A DNA stretch of 64,000 bases. Source: Anopheles merus (lineage: Eukaryota > Arthropoda > Insecta > Diptera > Culicidae). The notes beneath the pieces were generated by a model. That model made no database searches and was not told where the DNA came from. It was given only the letters and a program-made list of their open reading frames with translations. Both the position numbers and the translations under genes were made by a program. Each line of letters starts with the position of its first letter. Positions within the stretch are counted from its first letter, which is position 1. Positions 46,812 to 56,191 of the stretch are shown here, one piece after another. The stretch lies in NCBI RefSeq assembly GCF_017562075.2, contig NC_054085.1, forward strand, positions 39,768,539 through 39,832,538, written 5' to 3'.

Positions 46812-47513
46812 TTACACTGCCTATAGGCGACCCTTTGAGACGAAATCTTCCACGACAATTTTTTGGCGACACTTTCTATCTGTCAAACCGTCCTTGTTTT
46901 AGCACAAATGTATGGCTTACTTCGATTGTAATTATCCCCAAAAAGACCAATGAAAACCAGTGAGGACGGGAGCTTGGGTAGGAGGAATTGGAATGCTTCT
47001 ATTAAGACCGATGCCAGCCCAAATAACCAAGATACCGAAAACGCCACCAATTTCCTGTACTAAAAATCCATTTGCATCAAACAATGTTAAAAATCAGTTG
47101 AGTGGGTTAAAACACACGGCCATAGAAGCGGCCTGTTCAATGTTGTAGAAGTATATTTTTATGCATGGTTTATTCATTTACTCAACATATTTCACCCCAA
47201 AATGTGTTGAATTATGCAAAGAAAGTGATTAAACGTGTGTTTGTTAGTTTTTTTTTGTGAAATATACTTCTGTAATATGTGTTTGTGTGTGTGTTTTGTT
47301 TACTAGCAAATGAATTATTTAATTTCGCTGGTCAGTACACATTTTATTGACTTATGATATTGTCGAAGGTATGCAGCAACGTAAGTAATTGGGTTAAAGT
47401 AATCGATGTGTTAAAATCCTCTTCAGCATATTGGCCAAGCGTGGGCAACGTCCAAGGTGCGTTTATTTAGAAGGTGAATTATTATCGCGTTTGCCGGGCG
47501 CCATCATTGAGTA

Positions 47514-48132
47514 GCCAAATAACCAAGATACCGAAAACGTCACCAATTTCCTATACTAAAAATCCGGTTGCATCGAGCAAAGCCAAAAAAACTGTCAGTT
47601 TGGTGGGTTAAACACACATCTACAGAAGCGGCCACTTCAATGTTTGTTAAAGTCAGTTTTTTTATGCACGGGTAATTTATTTGCTCAACATGTATCTCCC
47701 AAAAATGTGTTTAATTGTGCAAAGGAAGCAATAAAACTTGTGTGTTTAAGTTCATTTGTTGTGAAACATATTTGTGTAAGATGTGAATGCGTGTGTTTTT
47801 TAACTTGCAAATGGACTCTTTTATTTTGCTGGTCAGTGCACAGTTAATTTATTAATAATATTGCCGAAGTTAAGCTGTGATGTAAGTGAATGAGTTAAAG
47901 TAATCGAAATCATGTTCAGCATATTGACCTTAGCCCGCACTTGATCCATCTTTTTCTCGTCAACATGTTTGGAAAAGGTGGGCCAAGCGTGGGCAAGGTC
48001 AAAACATCTTAATAGAGCTGACAGCTCCAATTGTTCTAAAATTTGGTGGGTTAACGACTGAATTGACCACCTCTAACCCACCTGGGTTTGAAGTGGCTTT
48101 ACAGTGGGTTAAGGCCGATTTGGTTATTTGGG
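47514..48132 (+). mobile_element. Family E MITE, uninterrupted copy E3
   Basis: 619 bp from GCCAAATAACCAAGATACCG to GATTTGGTTATTTGGG with TA duplicated. It serves as the reference for empty sites in E1 and E4: ACTTGATCCATC for U, TGGGTTAAGGCC for P1 and GGTTATTTGGG for T1. Confidence 0.88.
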
Positions 48133-48141
48133 TATTGTTAT

Positions 48142-48728
48142 CCCATGTGCCACAAATCTACTAAACGACTACTAAACGAGTTCTAAACGACTCAAACTCT
48201 CAACCTAAACGGAATATAGAAAGAATTCGTTTAGCAGACGGCAAACGACTCATGCATTCTAAAAATAGCAAAAAAGCTGGTGGCGCCATCTGTTTGTGGG
48301 ATACCCAAACCAGTGGAGCTTCCTCGCTTGGAGGAGAGCTTTCTCCTTTCCTCTGTACTGTTGTATGGTTTCGCATTGAAGATATGCATCGCTAGAACTA
48401 GAACGGCAATACGATTGTTTAAATACTAAAGTCCAATGGAAAACACCAGCACTGAAGCAAGTGAGATTTGAGTAATGATCGTTGGTGTTGATACCCACGT
48501 ATCTGACCACACGGCCATTCATATAGATTTTTGCTCGAAAAGTTAGAAGGCTATATAGGTCATGATTAGATGAAACTTGTCGAAACACATTGCAAGAAAA
48601 GGACAGTAATATAATGATGGCTTGTAATACGCCATTTATTGAGCAAACAAGTGAAGCTATGGAGCTTTCATTTTTTTCTATGGATATTCAATTTTCCAGT
48701 CGTTTAAGCTAAATCTGTGGTGCTTGGG
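48142..48728. mobile_element. Family J MITE, copy J1
   Basis: 587 bp, CCCATGTGCCACAAATC to AATCTGTGGTGCTTGGG, with AT duplicated. Both ends carry ACTAAACGA/TCGTTTA-type sub-repeats. Very similar to J2. Non-coding. Confidence 0.88.
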
Positions 48729-49018
48729 ATGTCAAATCGCATACAATTTTCATTACCCCGCTCCAGCCCTTCCCGATTTTAATACCGGAACACCCAGTAT
48801 TGTTACGTCAAGTCGTGAAATGTCAATTTGCTCTGAAGTACTTCACCTCCTAATATCCATTCACCTTGGGCAACGTCAATACATGTTATCACAACTGACA
48901 GCTGTTGTTCTAAAATTTGGTGAGTTACCACCCTACTCGCAAATTTTCGTTAAATGCCTTCTATTCGCCTTGTAATCGCAGGCGAATTGAAGGCGATTAG
49001 CAGTGCAGTTATCAGTAA

Positions 49019-49445
49019 TTAACCGTAGAGTTGTCAACCAGATTTACACACGTAAGTTGGCAACCGGCATACCCGGGTATTCATTTCATTTTATTATAAA
49101 AATAACGGTCAAATTGAAATTTGGAATCGCTTGAATTTGACTCGAAAATAAGCACAATACGAAAAGGGTAAGAAAAGAAACGTCATTCTCCATACAAAAT
49201 GTATGGAATACCCGGGTATGCTGGTTGCCAACTTACGTGGTAAAGTTAAAAAAAAATCAAAATAAAATACTTCTGCCTGTTTAAAATTACAACTTATGCA
49301 CCAAAAAATCATAAATTAAAAGTTGGGAGGCTACGGAAAATTTCAGGTAAATAAAAGCAATATTGCAATTCATATGAATCAAAAGTTATTGCAGTTCGAA
49401 GTTGAAAAAAATACCCGGGTATCCGGTTGCCAACTTAAAGGTTAA
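49019..49445 (+). mobile_element. Family P TTAA MITE, copy P2
   Basis: 419 bp between duplicated TTAA, inserted in K2 at GTAATTAAATGCC, a site that is empty in K3 (40053-40066). Lacks about 110 bp of the left interior present in P1. Contains three ACCCGGGTAT motifs. Confidence 0.9.
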
Positions 49446-49854
49446 ATGCCTTTGAAATATGTCAATGAAAAATTTCGCTTTCAATTTGAAATTGCAACTG
49501 TCAAAAGAAAACCTTACACTGCACTGTTGTAGTGTTCCCAGATATGAGTGTGAGATTCGATAACACGATTTACGTGTTGTGGTCTCTTGCGTTAAGCCCT
49601 GATCTATTTAACTTTGATGAAAATGGTGTGCATAATTCAGTTGCTAAATACTAACCCCTTGAAAGATGTTAATATATCAAACACATTTCGATAACTCTAA
49701 TAAAAGGAGAAATGAGAGAAATACACATTTCATTCTAATAATGAAGGGTGAACGTAGTGAAATTTGTAAAGTTATTTCAAAAGTTTGGTACCTTTTGAAC
49801 CAATTTTGCTAATCAATAAAGTTTGTTTATACGAATTATAGCAAGAAACCAGTC

Positions 49855-50577
49855 GAACACGACTTCGAACATGAAAAATGTATGGGATTTGACATGTTTG
49901 TCTTGTTTGTTTGTTCGTGTCTGACAGCCCAAGTGCCACAAATCCACTAAACGACCACTAAACGGCTTCTAAACGACTCAAGTTCTCTACCTAAACGGAA
50001 TATAGAAAGACTTCGTTTAGCAGACGCCAAACGACTCATGCATTCTAAAAATAGCAAAAAAGCTGGTGGCGCTATCTGTTGGTGGGATACCCCAACCAGT
50101 TGAGCTTCATCGCTTGGAGGAGAGCTTTCTCATTTCCTCTGTACTGTTGTATGGTTTCGCATTGAAGATATGCATCGCTAGAACTAGAACGGCGATACGA
50201 TTGTTTAAATACTAAACTCCAACGGAAACCACCAGCACTGAAGCAAGTGAGATTTGAGTAATGATTGTTGGTGTTGATACCCACGTATCTGACCACACGA
50301 CCATTCATATAGATTTTTGCTCAGAAAGTTATAAGGCTATATAGGTCATGATAAGATGAAACTTGTCGAAACACATTGCAAGAAAAGGATAGCAATATAA
50401 TGATGAGTTGTAATACGCCATCTATTGATCAAACCAATGAAGCTGTGGAGCTTTCATTTTTTTTCTATGGATATTCAATTTTCCAGTCGTTTAAGCTTAA
50501 TCTGTGGCGCTTGGGAGTGCACCTCCATATGATTATATGGGTTTGTTCGAGTCGGATGTCGTGTTCGATTGGTGCCA
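49855..50577 (-). mobile_element. Family L MITE, copy L1, split by J2
   Basis: Left piece 49855-49927 (GTCGAACACGACTTCGAACA) and right piece 50516-50577 (ending TGTTCGATTGGTGCCAGAGC... type sequence). Matches inverse L2 (54702-54854). Confidence 0.75.
49928..50515. mobile_element. Family J MITE, copy J2 nested in L1
   Basis: 588 bp, CCCAAGTGCCACAAATCCAC to AATCTGTGGCGCTTGGG, with AG duplicated. The empty site GACAGTGCACC is present inversely in L2 (54764-54774). Confidence 0.9.
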
Positions 50578-50693
50578 GAGCGCAGCCTTAGTGTGTGCGA
50601 AAGTGTGCGTGACACACTATCGTCCTCCTGGACGTTGACCGGTGGCAGCGCAACTGCCACGGCAAGTCCAGGGGTCAGCACGGCTGCGCACAA
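50578..50693 (-). mobile_element. Fragment of the W LTR
   Basis: The first 115 bp of the W LTR in inverse orientation, ending (in plus reading) GCGCACAACA. Diverged from W at several positions; cut at its inner side by L1. Confidence 0.8.
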
Positions 50694-50783
50694 CACTATC
50701 TATTCTCGTTGAATCAATAAGATGAAAGATTTCAAAGAGATCCCGTTACAGCCGTGAAAGTTTCGGTTGAAATTCCCGAGATA

Positions 50784-51447
50784 CAGGCGGTCCTCGAGAT
50801 ACACGGTACCTCTTATACGCGGATTCAGAGATACGCGGTTTTCCAAATTTGAAAGTTCTTTGAGCAAATTGTACTGATTTGACACATCCATTGTGAAATA
50901 CCAAATAATTTCCATATTGATCGAATGTAAAATACCATTTCAAAAGGTTTAAAACAGTTCAATTCAGTAGAAACATATCAAATAATTAATTTGGTGGCTA
51001 AAACCACCCCCTACTTGCAAAATTGCACGAAAATTAGTGATATTTTGGCTGGAAATCACAAGATTCGACTTAGGCAGCGGTCAGAACTGCGCCGCATGCG
51101 ATTTTGCCGCAAGCTTTTGTATGGGATTTGACGTTAATGACAGCACTTGCGAATCTGCCGCATGCGCCGATGCGGCAAAATCAAAATCATTTGATATTAC
51201 CGCATCGCCGCATGCGATTTTATTTCAGATGTCAAATGTCTAAAATCATATCAAATAATTATTATCTTTATAAAGAACCAACAAAATATCATTATAATAT
51301 CTTGAAAAGCTAGAAAATCGAGAAAACTATTTTCTTGCCGCATGCGGCAAAATCGCATGCGGCAAAATCGCATGCGGCGAGGTTCTGACCGTTCCCTTAC
51401 GCGGAAATTCGAGATACGTGGTATTTTGCGGCCGTTTTCGGTCCCCA
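50784..51447. mobile_element. Family M MITE, copy M2, split by O
   Basis: Starts TA|CAGGCGGTCCTCGAGATACA. O is inserted at ATTCGACTTACGCGG, which is intact in M1. The right end stops at the internal CCATTAACCG, where a P-like sequence begins at the TTAA. Confidence 0.8.
51073..51396. mobile_element. Harbinger-like MITE O nested in M2
   Basis: 324 bp, GGCAGCGGTCAGAACTGCGC to GGTTCTGACCGTTCCC, with TTA duplicated. Ends are rich in GCATGCG palindromes and GCGGCAAAATCGCATGC units. The empty TTA site is visible in M1 (14961-14963). Confidence 0.85.
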
Positions 51448-51852
51448 TTAACCGTCAACTCTACAACCGGATACCCGGGTATGATTTCGATTTTTAATCT
51501 TTAATAACTTTTTACAGACAAGTCGCAGCGACAAAAATTGCTCATGTATCCTTAGACTTTTTTATTCTCTTTATTTTCGTGCAAAAAACATAATTTTTAA
51601 AAAACTCGAAATATTTTTTTCTTCGATATACTTTTTGCATCCCTTACCTCTACCTCTACAACCGGCATACCCGGGTATCCCATACATTTTGTATGGGGAA
51701 TGAAAGATTTTTATGCTAAAACTTTAATAACTCCTGTTCTAGCCGTAGGAGTTGCATTAAATTTGAAGAGAAAGTGTATACATTATTATTCTTTGCCTTT
51801 GTTTAGTTGATATAATTTTAAAAATTCTTTTGATTTTTTTATCCTTCAACTG
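51448..51852. mobile_element. P-like sequence starting at TTAA
   Basis: Starts TTAACCGTCAACTCTACAAC in the TTAA of M2 and contains GGATACCCGGGTATGA, then a second ACAACCGGCATACCCGGGTA at 51659. Resembles P1 ends but with a different interior. The right boundary is not found locally; a TTAAAGGTTAA like the P right end lies at 53280-53290. Confidence 0.5.
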
Positions 51853-52500
51853 ATGATCACTCAGGCGGTAGAGAACCTCGGATTGCAGATAAACGAGACA
51901 AAGACCAAACTGATGGTGGCAACATCAGCGGGCCTACCAATAAATAATCAGAATCTACGTAGGCGTCTTGTACAGATAGGTGAACGCACTTTCAAAATCG
52001 TCCCACAATTCACCTATCTTGGGTCAAAGGTTAGCAACGATAATAGCATGGAAGCTGAGTTGCGCACAAGGACTATATAGTACCTATATAGTTCAGGTAC
52101 TCACATACGCCTCTGAGACATGGACACTGTCCAAATCTGACGAAACCCTCTTAGCCGCGTTCGAGAGGAAGATGCTCAGAAGGATACTTGGCCCCGTATG
52201 TGTGGAAGGACAATGGAGGAGCCGCTATAATGACGAGCTATACGAGATGTACGGCGACTTCACTGTCGTACAGCGTATCAAGCTTGCCAGCCCACCGGAG
52301 GCTGGCCATGTTGTACGCATGGAAACGGACGACTCAGCCCGTAAAGTCTTTTTAGGCCGTCCACAAGCGTGGAAGCGTCCGCCATTATGGCCGGGATAAC
52401 GGACTGGCAGACGAAGGCGCGAGACCGTGAGCGGTTTCGGACACTCCAGAGACAGGCCAAGACCTTCTCCCTATGTCTACTTCTACCTATGACATGGAAA
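51853..52500 (+). pseudogene. C-terminal part of a non-LTR reverse transcriptase ORF
   Basis: Two overlapping frames. The first contains VENLGLQINETKTKLMVATS and FTYLGSKVSNDNSMEAELRT, the post-catalytic palm of dipteran LINE reverse transcriptases. After a deletion and frame change the second contains VLTYASETWTLSKSDETLLA, FERKMLRRILGPVCVEGQW and HVVRMETDDSARKVFLGRPQ. The catalytic YxDD core and endonuclease are missing. Dead 5'-truncated copy with internal deletion. Confidence 0.88.
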
Positions 52501-52522
52501 TAACAGGACCTAAGAATAAGCC

Positions 52523-52727
52523 GGTCTCGTAGTATAGTCGTCAACTCGTACAACTTAACAACATGCCCGTCATGGGTTCAATCCCCAAATAGACCGCGCC
52601 GCCATACGTAGGACTGACTATCCTGCTATGGGGGGGGAATCAATTAGTCACTGAAAGCCAAAGCCCACAAGTGGGTACAGGCAGGCCTTGACCGACATCG
52701 GTTGTTGTTGAGCCAAAGAAAAAAAAA
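52523..52727 (+). mobile_element. tRNA-derived SINE, plus copy
   Basis: About 205 bp flanked by the direct repeat AAGAATAAGCC. A-box-like GTAGTATAGTCG near the start, B box GGTTCAATCCC at 52575, a G run at 52627, and an A-rich tail. It is inserted between the LINE remnant and the piggyBac remnant. Confidence 0.92.
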
Positions 52728-52737
52728 AAGAATAAGC

Positions 52738-52968
52738 CTAAAATGATCGACGACTACAACAAATTGAAAGGCGGTGTCGACAATATGGACAAGTATTTCT
52801 CAGAAAATATTACAAAAAGAAAAACCAATAGGTGGCCACTGGCTTTTTTACAATATGTTAGATGTAGCAGCTTTTGCTGCATTCATATTGTACAAAGAAA
52901 ATAATCCTCAGTATAACACGTCCCCAAACAAGAAACGTATGTTCCTTCAACAACTGTGTGAACAATTG
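52738..52968 (+). pseudogene. piggyBac-type transposase, C-terminal remnant
   Basis: The first frame reads KPKMIDDYNKLKGGVDNMD, containing the GGVD motif with the last catalytic Asp of the DDE_Tnp_1_7 domain, then KRKTNRWPLAF. One frame shift later the sequence continues NMLDVAAFAAFILYKENNPQ and RMFLQQLCEQLW, the helical segment that follows in piggyBac proteins. The N-terminal two thirds and the Cys-rich tail are missing, and element N cuts the 3' side. Inactive. Confidence 0.85.
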
Positions 52969-52969
52969 T

Positions 52970-53279
52970 GGCCCGTGTCTGTGCTCCATCGCATGCGATT
53001 TTATCGCACGTGCTGTCAAACGCTTTTTCGTATAATATTGCGATTATTTGGATGATTTTAATAATATAACGATTATGAAAAATTAAGTTGAGATTGTTCC
53101 TACAAAACACCACACATTTAGTTTGACCGATAAAATCGGATGCGGCGTCCGACGAAATCAAAATTTTTTGATTCCGTCGAACGACGAAATCGCACGTCCG
53201 ACGTTATCTGTCAAATCCCATATAAAATTTTGACAGACCTTCTGATAAAATCGCATCCGATGGAGCACAGACACGGGCC
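52970..53279. mobile_element. MITE N with 30-bp inverted ends
   Basis: 310 bp, GGCCCGTGTCTGTGCTCCAT to the inverse ATGGAGCACAGACACGGGCC, continuing with GCATGCGAT/ATCGCATCC. A 3' piece of the same family is in T2 (41160-41256). Target duplication unclear. Confidence 0.75.
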
Positions 53280-53557
53280 TTAAAGGTTAATGTAGGTCGA
53301 TCGTGTCAAATGAGCTAATTTGATCTACGCGGAGTGAAATTTTGAGCTATTTTTTTGTCGGACGCGACGTTGTTGTTCTATGTCTATTTGAACGGTTACA
53401 CGGGAACGCACAAACCGCGTATCTCGGGAACAGACTGTACTGCTTTGGAAAAATAAGATCTGAAAGTCATGAGTGATTTCCATTGTGCTGAATATGATTC
53501 ACTGTCACCTTGTATCTGTCATTTAGTGAAATCAACAGCATCATTGCGAAAGCTAAG
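53280..53557. other. Repeat remnants upstream of the 53.6 kb gene
   Basis: Contains TTAAAGGTTAA (53280-53290) like the P right end and a Q-type right end GTATCTCGGGAACAGACTG|TA (53421-53441). The final 100 bp may be the 5' region of the two-exon gene that follows. Confidence 0.4.
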
Positions 53558-54116
53558 ATGCCTTGCCCCAAGCGTAAATTAAAACCCAAAATAAGGTTCA
53601 AAGTGTCGCAAACAAGACTTTCGCAAACTTTAAAGAAACTAAAAATACCACTAGAATTGACAAACAGTTCGGGAACATTTTCATCCTGCAACACTAACAT
53701 TATAAAACAGCTGAACACCAACACTTTGCCGCAGCCCATTGAATGGAGACAAAACTGGTTGGAAGTTTTTAAAGGTACCATTACTCGTCACAATTGGGAA
53801 GCATTCATAAGGACTCTCAGATTGTCTTCTCAAAATAACACATTTTGTGGTCTGGACAACTTATTACGGGTTTGTTAACGATAATAATGTAAGCTTAATT
53901 TCATATTTTTAACATACTATATTTTTCTTACAGAACTCTTTCTTGAGCATTCTTACACATGAAATCTACTTGGATATAAAAGCTTTTCGTTTATATTTGT
54001 ACACAATTGCACCATGTCGTAATGAGCATGATATAGAATTTTGTATTAAAACTATACTGCGGATATTCAATGGTGATCAAAACAAACCCGTTCAAAAAAC
54101 GGAGGAAAAACAATAG
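53558..54116 (+). CDS. Possible two-exon gene, unknown function (164 aa)
   Basis: Exon 1 53558-53869 and exon 2 53934-54116 join in frame across a 64-bp intron (donor GTTTGT, a minority but used type; acceptor TTTCTTACAG). The product starts MPCPKRKLKPKIRFKVSQTR, a strongly basic N-terminus, has an Asn/Thr-rich linker, then a helical-looking segment with WRQNWLEVFKGTITRHNWEA and FIRTLRLSSQNNTFCGLDNL, and in exon 2 LTHEIYLDIKAFRLYLYTIA and IEFCIKTILRIF. There is no signal peptide or membrane helix. The W/F/L pattern looks like a folded protein rather than a chance frame. I do not recognise the family. The surroundings are repeats, so a domesticated or transposon-derived origin is possible. Confidence 0.5.
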
Positions 54117-54701
54117 ATAGCGCTAGTAATTCAGATGTTATTCAAAGCTAAATAACAGATTCACACAATGAGATGATCACAATTACGATACATTTACTGT
54201 TACAAAGTAAACTTAACCATCTCAAATTGAGTTTTCAGTTTTAATATAGAATTGAGATGATCAACCGGTGTTAACAATTTTTGTAATATTTCGTCCTAAA
54301 ATAACTTATTATTATTATTATTGTTATTACACGTTTTTTCTACTGAAGTGGCTTATTTTTGGCCATGAAAATGTAATGCTCGTCACATCGTCGAATTTTC
54401 CTAGCATTATTCTTACCAACTCTCTCAAATTCATCTTACGTTCTAGATTACGCTTCAGAAAATACGCAAAAAATGATGTCAAACTTCTTATATGAATAAC
54501 AAATGAGTATACTTTTACTACAAAATTGTGCTTTGAGACATTGTATCACATTTGTGCATAAGTTACCCTATGTAGTCATATGAAATTCCTACAAGCGGCA
54601 GCAATTGCAGTTGAAGTAATACCCTCGCGGGTGATCCGACTAGCAGTTCCTTTGTATGCGAGGGAGTTTTCACCGGCTTAATTTGCACACACTCTAAGGC
54701 T
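54117..54701. other. Unassigned AT-rich DNA
   Basis: 3' flank of the preceding putative gene plus sequence similar to family H interiors (ACTACAAAATTGTG near 54520; TTACCCTATGTAG at 54562). No complete element. Confidence 0.35.
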
Positions 54702-54854
54702 GCGCTCTGGCACCAATCGAACACGACATCCGACTCGAACATACCCAAATCATATGGAGGTGCACTGTCAGACACAAACAAACAAACAAAACAAACAGGT
54801 CAAATCCCATACATTTTTAATGTTCGATGTCGTGTTCGATTGGTGCTAGAGCGC
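54702..54854. mobile_element. Family L MITE, copy L2
   Basis: About 153 bp, GCTCTGGCACCAATCGAACA to inverse TGTTCGATTGGTGCTAGAGC... with continued match through CGACATC. Has an (ACAA)n tract in the middle. It is the empty-site reference for J2. Confidence 0.8.
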
Positions 54855-54916
54855 CGGGTAATTTCTATTACCGACTACAGTGGTAATGAAGGTTTCTCCC
54901 TCGGTTAAACCGATAA

Positions 54917-55077
54917 GGCAGCGGTAATCGCTGATGCGGGCGTGCGTGCGTTTTCTGAAAATGTATGGAATTTGACACCCGCAGCAGGTGACAGCCCGCA
55001 ACCGCATGCGTCAGAATAAAAAAAATTGATTTTTCCGCACGCACGCCCGCACGCCCGCAGTAGCGATTACCGCTGCC
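54917..55077. mobile_element. Harbinger-like MITE R
   Basis: 161 bp, GGCAGCGGTAATCGCTG to AGCGATTACCGCTGCC, with TAA duplicated. The interior is rich in GCGTGCGTGCG / CGCACGCACGCC repeats. The GGCAGCGGT start is identical to that of O. Confidence 0.85.
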
Positions 55078-55223
55078 TAAGTGGCAGCCATTGGCCGGGG
55101 AAACTCGAACCTTCATGAGCAAGTGAATTCAGAAAAATAAGCTAGAAACACTCGTTAACATATACCACACACTTATGTCTCACACAATAAAACAACACTT
55201 TTCCTCCTGGCAATAGTGTTATA

Positions 55224-55547
55224 CAAGGACCGTAAAGATATCAGGTCAAGTTATAAGCCCGTTTTGACAGCTAGGTGGAAGAAGAATCGACGAAGAAAAC
55301 TGACAGTTAGTTTTCCGCGTTTGGCGAACGCTTCAAGTTCTCGAAGGAAAATTTCCATTTTAAATTACGGGCTGTGGTCTAATAAACTAAAATATTCACC
55401 CAAATTAAACTCCACCAAATATTGACCATGCAAAACGTAAACAATCCATCAATACATATACAAGCGGAAAACCATCTGTCAAAATCGGAGCCCAGGGGGG
55501 GATCGCCAAAAGCGCTATAACTACACCTCATTATACATTCCACCTTG
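55224..55547 (+). mobile_element. Family F hAT-like MITE, copy F2
   Basis: 324 bp, CAAGGACCGTAAAG to TTCCACCTTG, nearly identical to F1. The flanking octamers do not match (GTGTTATA versus CTACGAGC), so one flank has been rearranged. Confidence 0.85.
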
Positions 55548-55609
55548 CTACGAGCTTAAAACGGAAAGGCCCCCATTATGAGATTCGACTTACGCGAAAA
55601 TTCCATGAA

Positions 55610-55799
55610 CAGGTGGTCCCCGAGATACACGGTACCTCTTATACGCGGATTCGGAGATACGCGGTTTTCCAAATTTGACAGTTATTTGAGCAAATTGTAC
55701 TGATTTGACACATCCATTGTGAAATACCAAATAATTTCCGTATTGGTATTTTGCGGCCGTTTTCGGTCCCCATTAACCGTGTATCTCGGGGACCGCCTG
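55610..55799. mobile_element. Family M MITE, internally deleted copy M3
   Basis: 190 bp with both family ends (CAGGTGGTCCCCGAGATACA, inverse CAGGCGGTCCCCGAGATACA) but missing about 175 bp of interior relative to M1. TA on the right; a Q-type end (GCGTAACTCGGGAATAGACT) follows directly. Confidence 0.82.
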
Positions 55800-55835
55800 T
55801 ATGTCGAGAACCGCGTAACTCGGGAATAGACTGTA

Positions 55836-56191
55836 CAGGTATTCCCCGATATACGCCATACTCGATATACGCGATTTCACTATACGCTATATAGTTTAAA
55901 TTTGATATTTATTTGAGCAAATTGTACAAATTTGACACCTTCAATATCAAATGTAAAATAAATTCCCTTTTGGTCGAATTTTAAAAACCATTTCAAAAAG
56001 TATAAAATTGTAATCTTTAATTAAAATCAGATCACATAACTAATTTAGTGGCAAAAACCTACCACTTCAAGCAAAATTATACGAAAATTAGCTATAATTT
56101 GACTGAAAACCTCGAAATTCGACTTACGCTAATATTCGTGATAAGCTATTGCCTCCGGTCCGCATTAATAGCGTATATAGGGGAATACTTG
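55836..56191. mobile_element. Family S MITE, copy S2
   Basis: 356 bp, CAGGTATTCCCCGATATACG to inverse CAAGTATTCCCCTATATACG, bounded by TA. Includes GAGCAAATTGTACAAATTTG. Closely related to S1. M3, a Q end and S2 stand in a row joined only by TA. Confidence 0.85.

Larger units (their letters stand above)
47453..48868 (-). mobile_element. Family G hAT-like MITE, copy G3, split by E3 and J1
   Basis: Left end CAAGGTGCGTTTATTTAGAA, right end CACCTTG, flanked by GGCAACGTC on both sides (8-9 bp duplication). Within it, E3 is inserted at TA and J1 at AT; the undisturbed order ATTGAGTATTGTTCTGTCAA is present inversely in G2 (near 32122-32141). Confidence 0.82.
47018..48930 (+). mobile_element. Family E MITE, copy E2, split by G3 and cut by K2
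   Basis: Starts CCCAAATAACCAAGATACCG at 47018, is interrupted at GGGCAACGTC by G3 (47453-48868), resumes with AATACATGTTATCACAACTG and AAAATTTGGTGAGTTA, and is then cut at 48930 by K2. Its right end is not seen. Confidence 0.8.
48931..50775 (+). mobile_element. Family K MITE, copy K2, heavily interrupted
   Basis: K segments at 48931-49020, 49446-49850 and 50696-50775 align in order with K3. P2, L1 (with J2 inside) and an LTR fragment interrupt it, and M2 replaces the right end. Confidence 0.75.

Noticed and set aside
52575..52585. tRNA gene suggested by a B-box motif
   Set aside because: The motif belongs to the SINE at 52523-52727; the cloverleaf is not maintained and the same sequence recurs at 60622 with target duplications.
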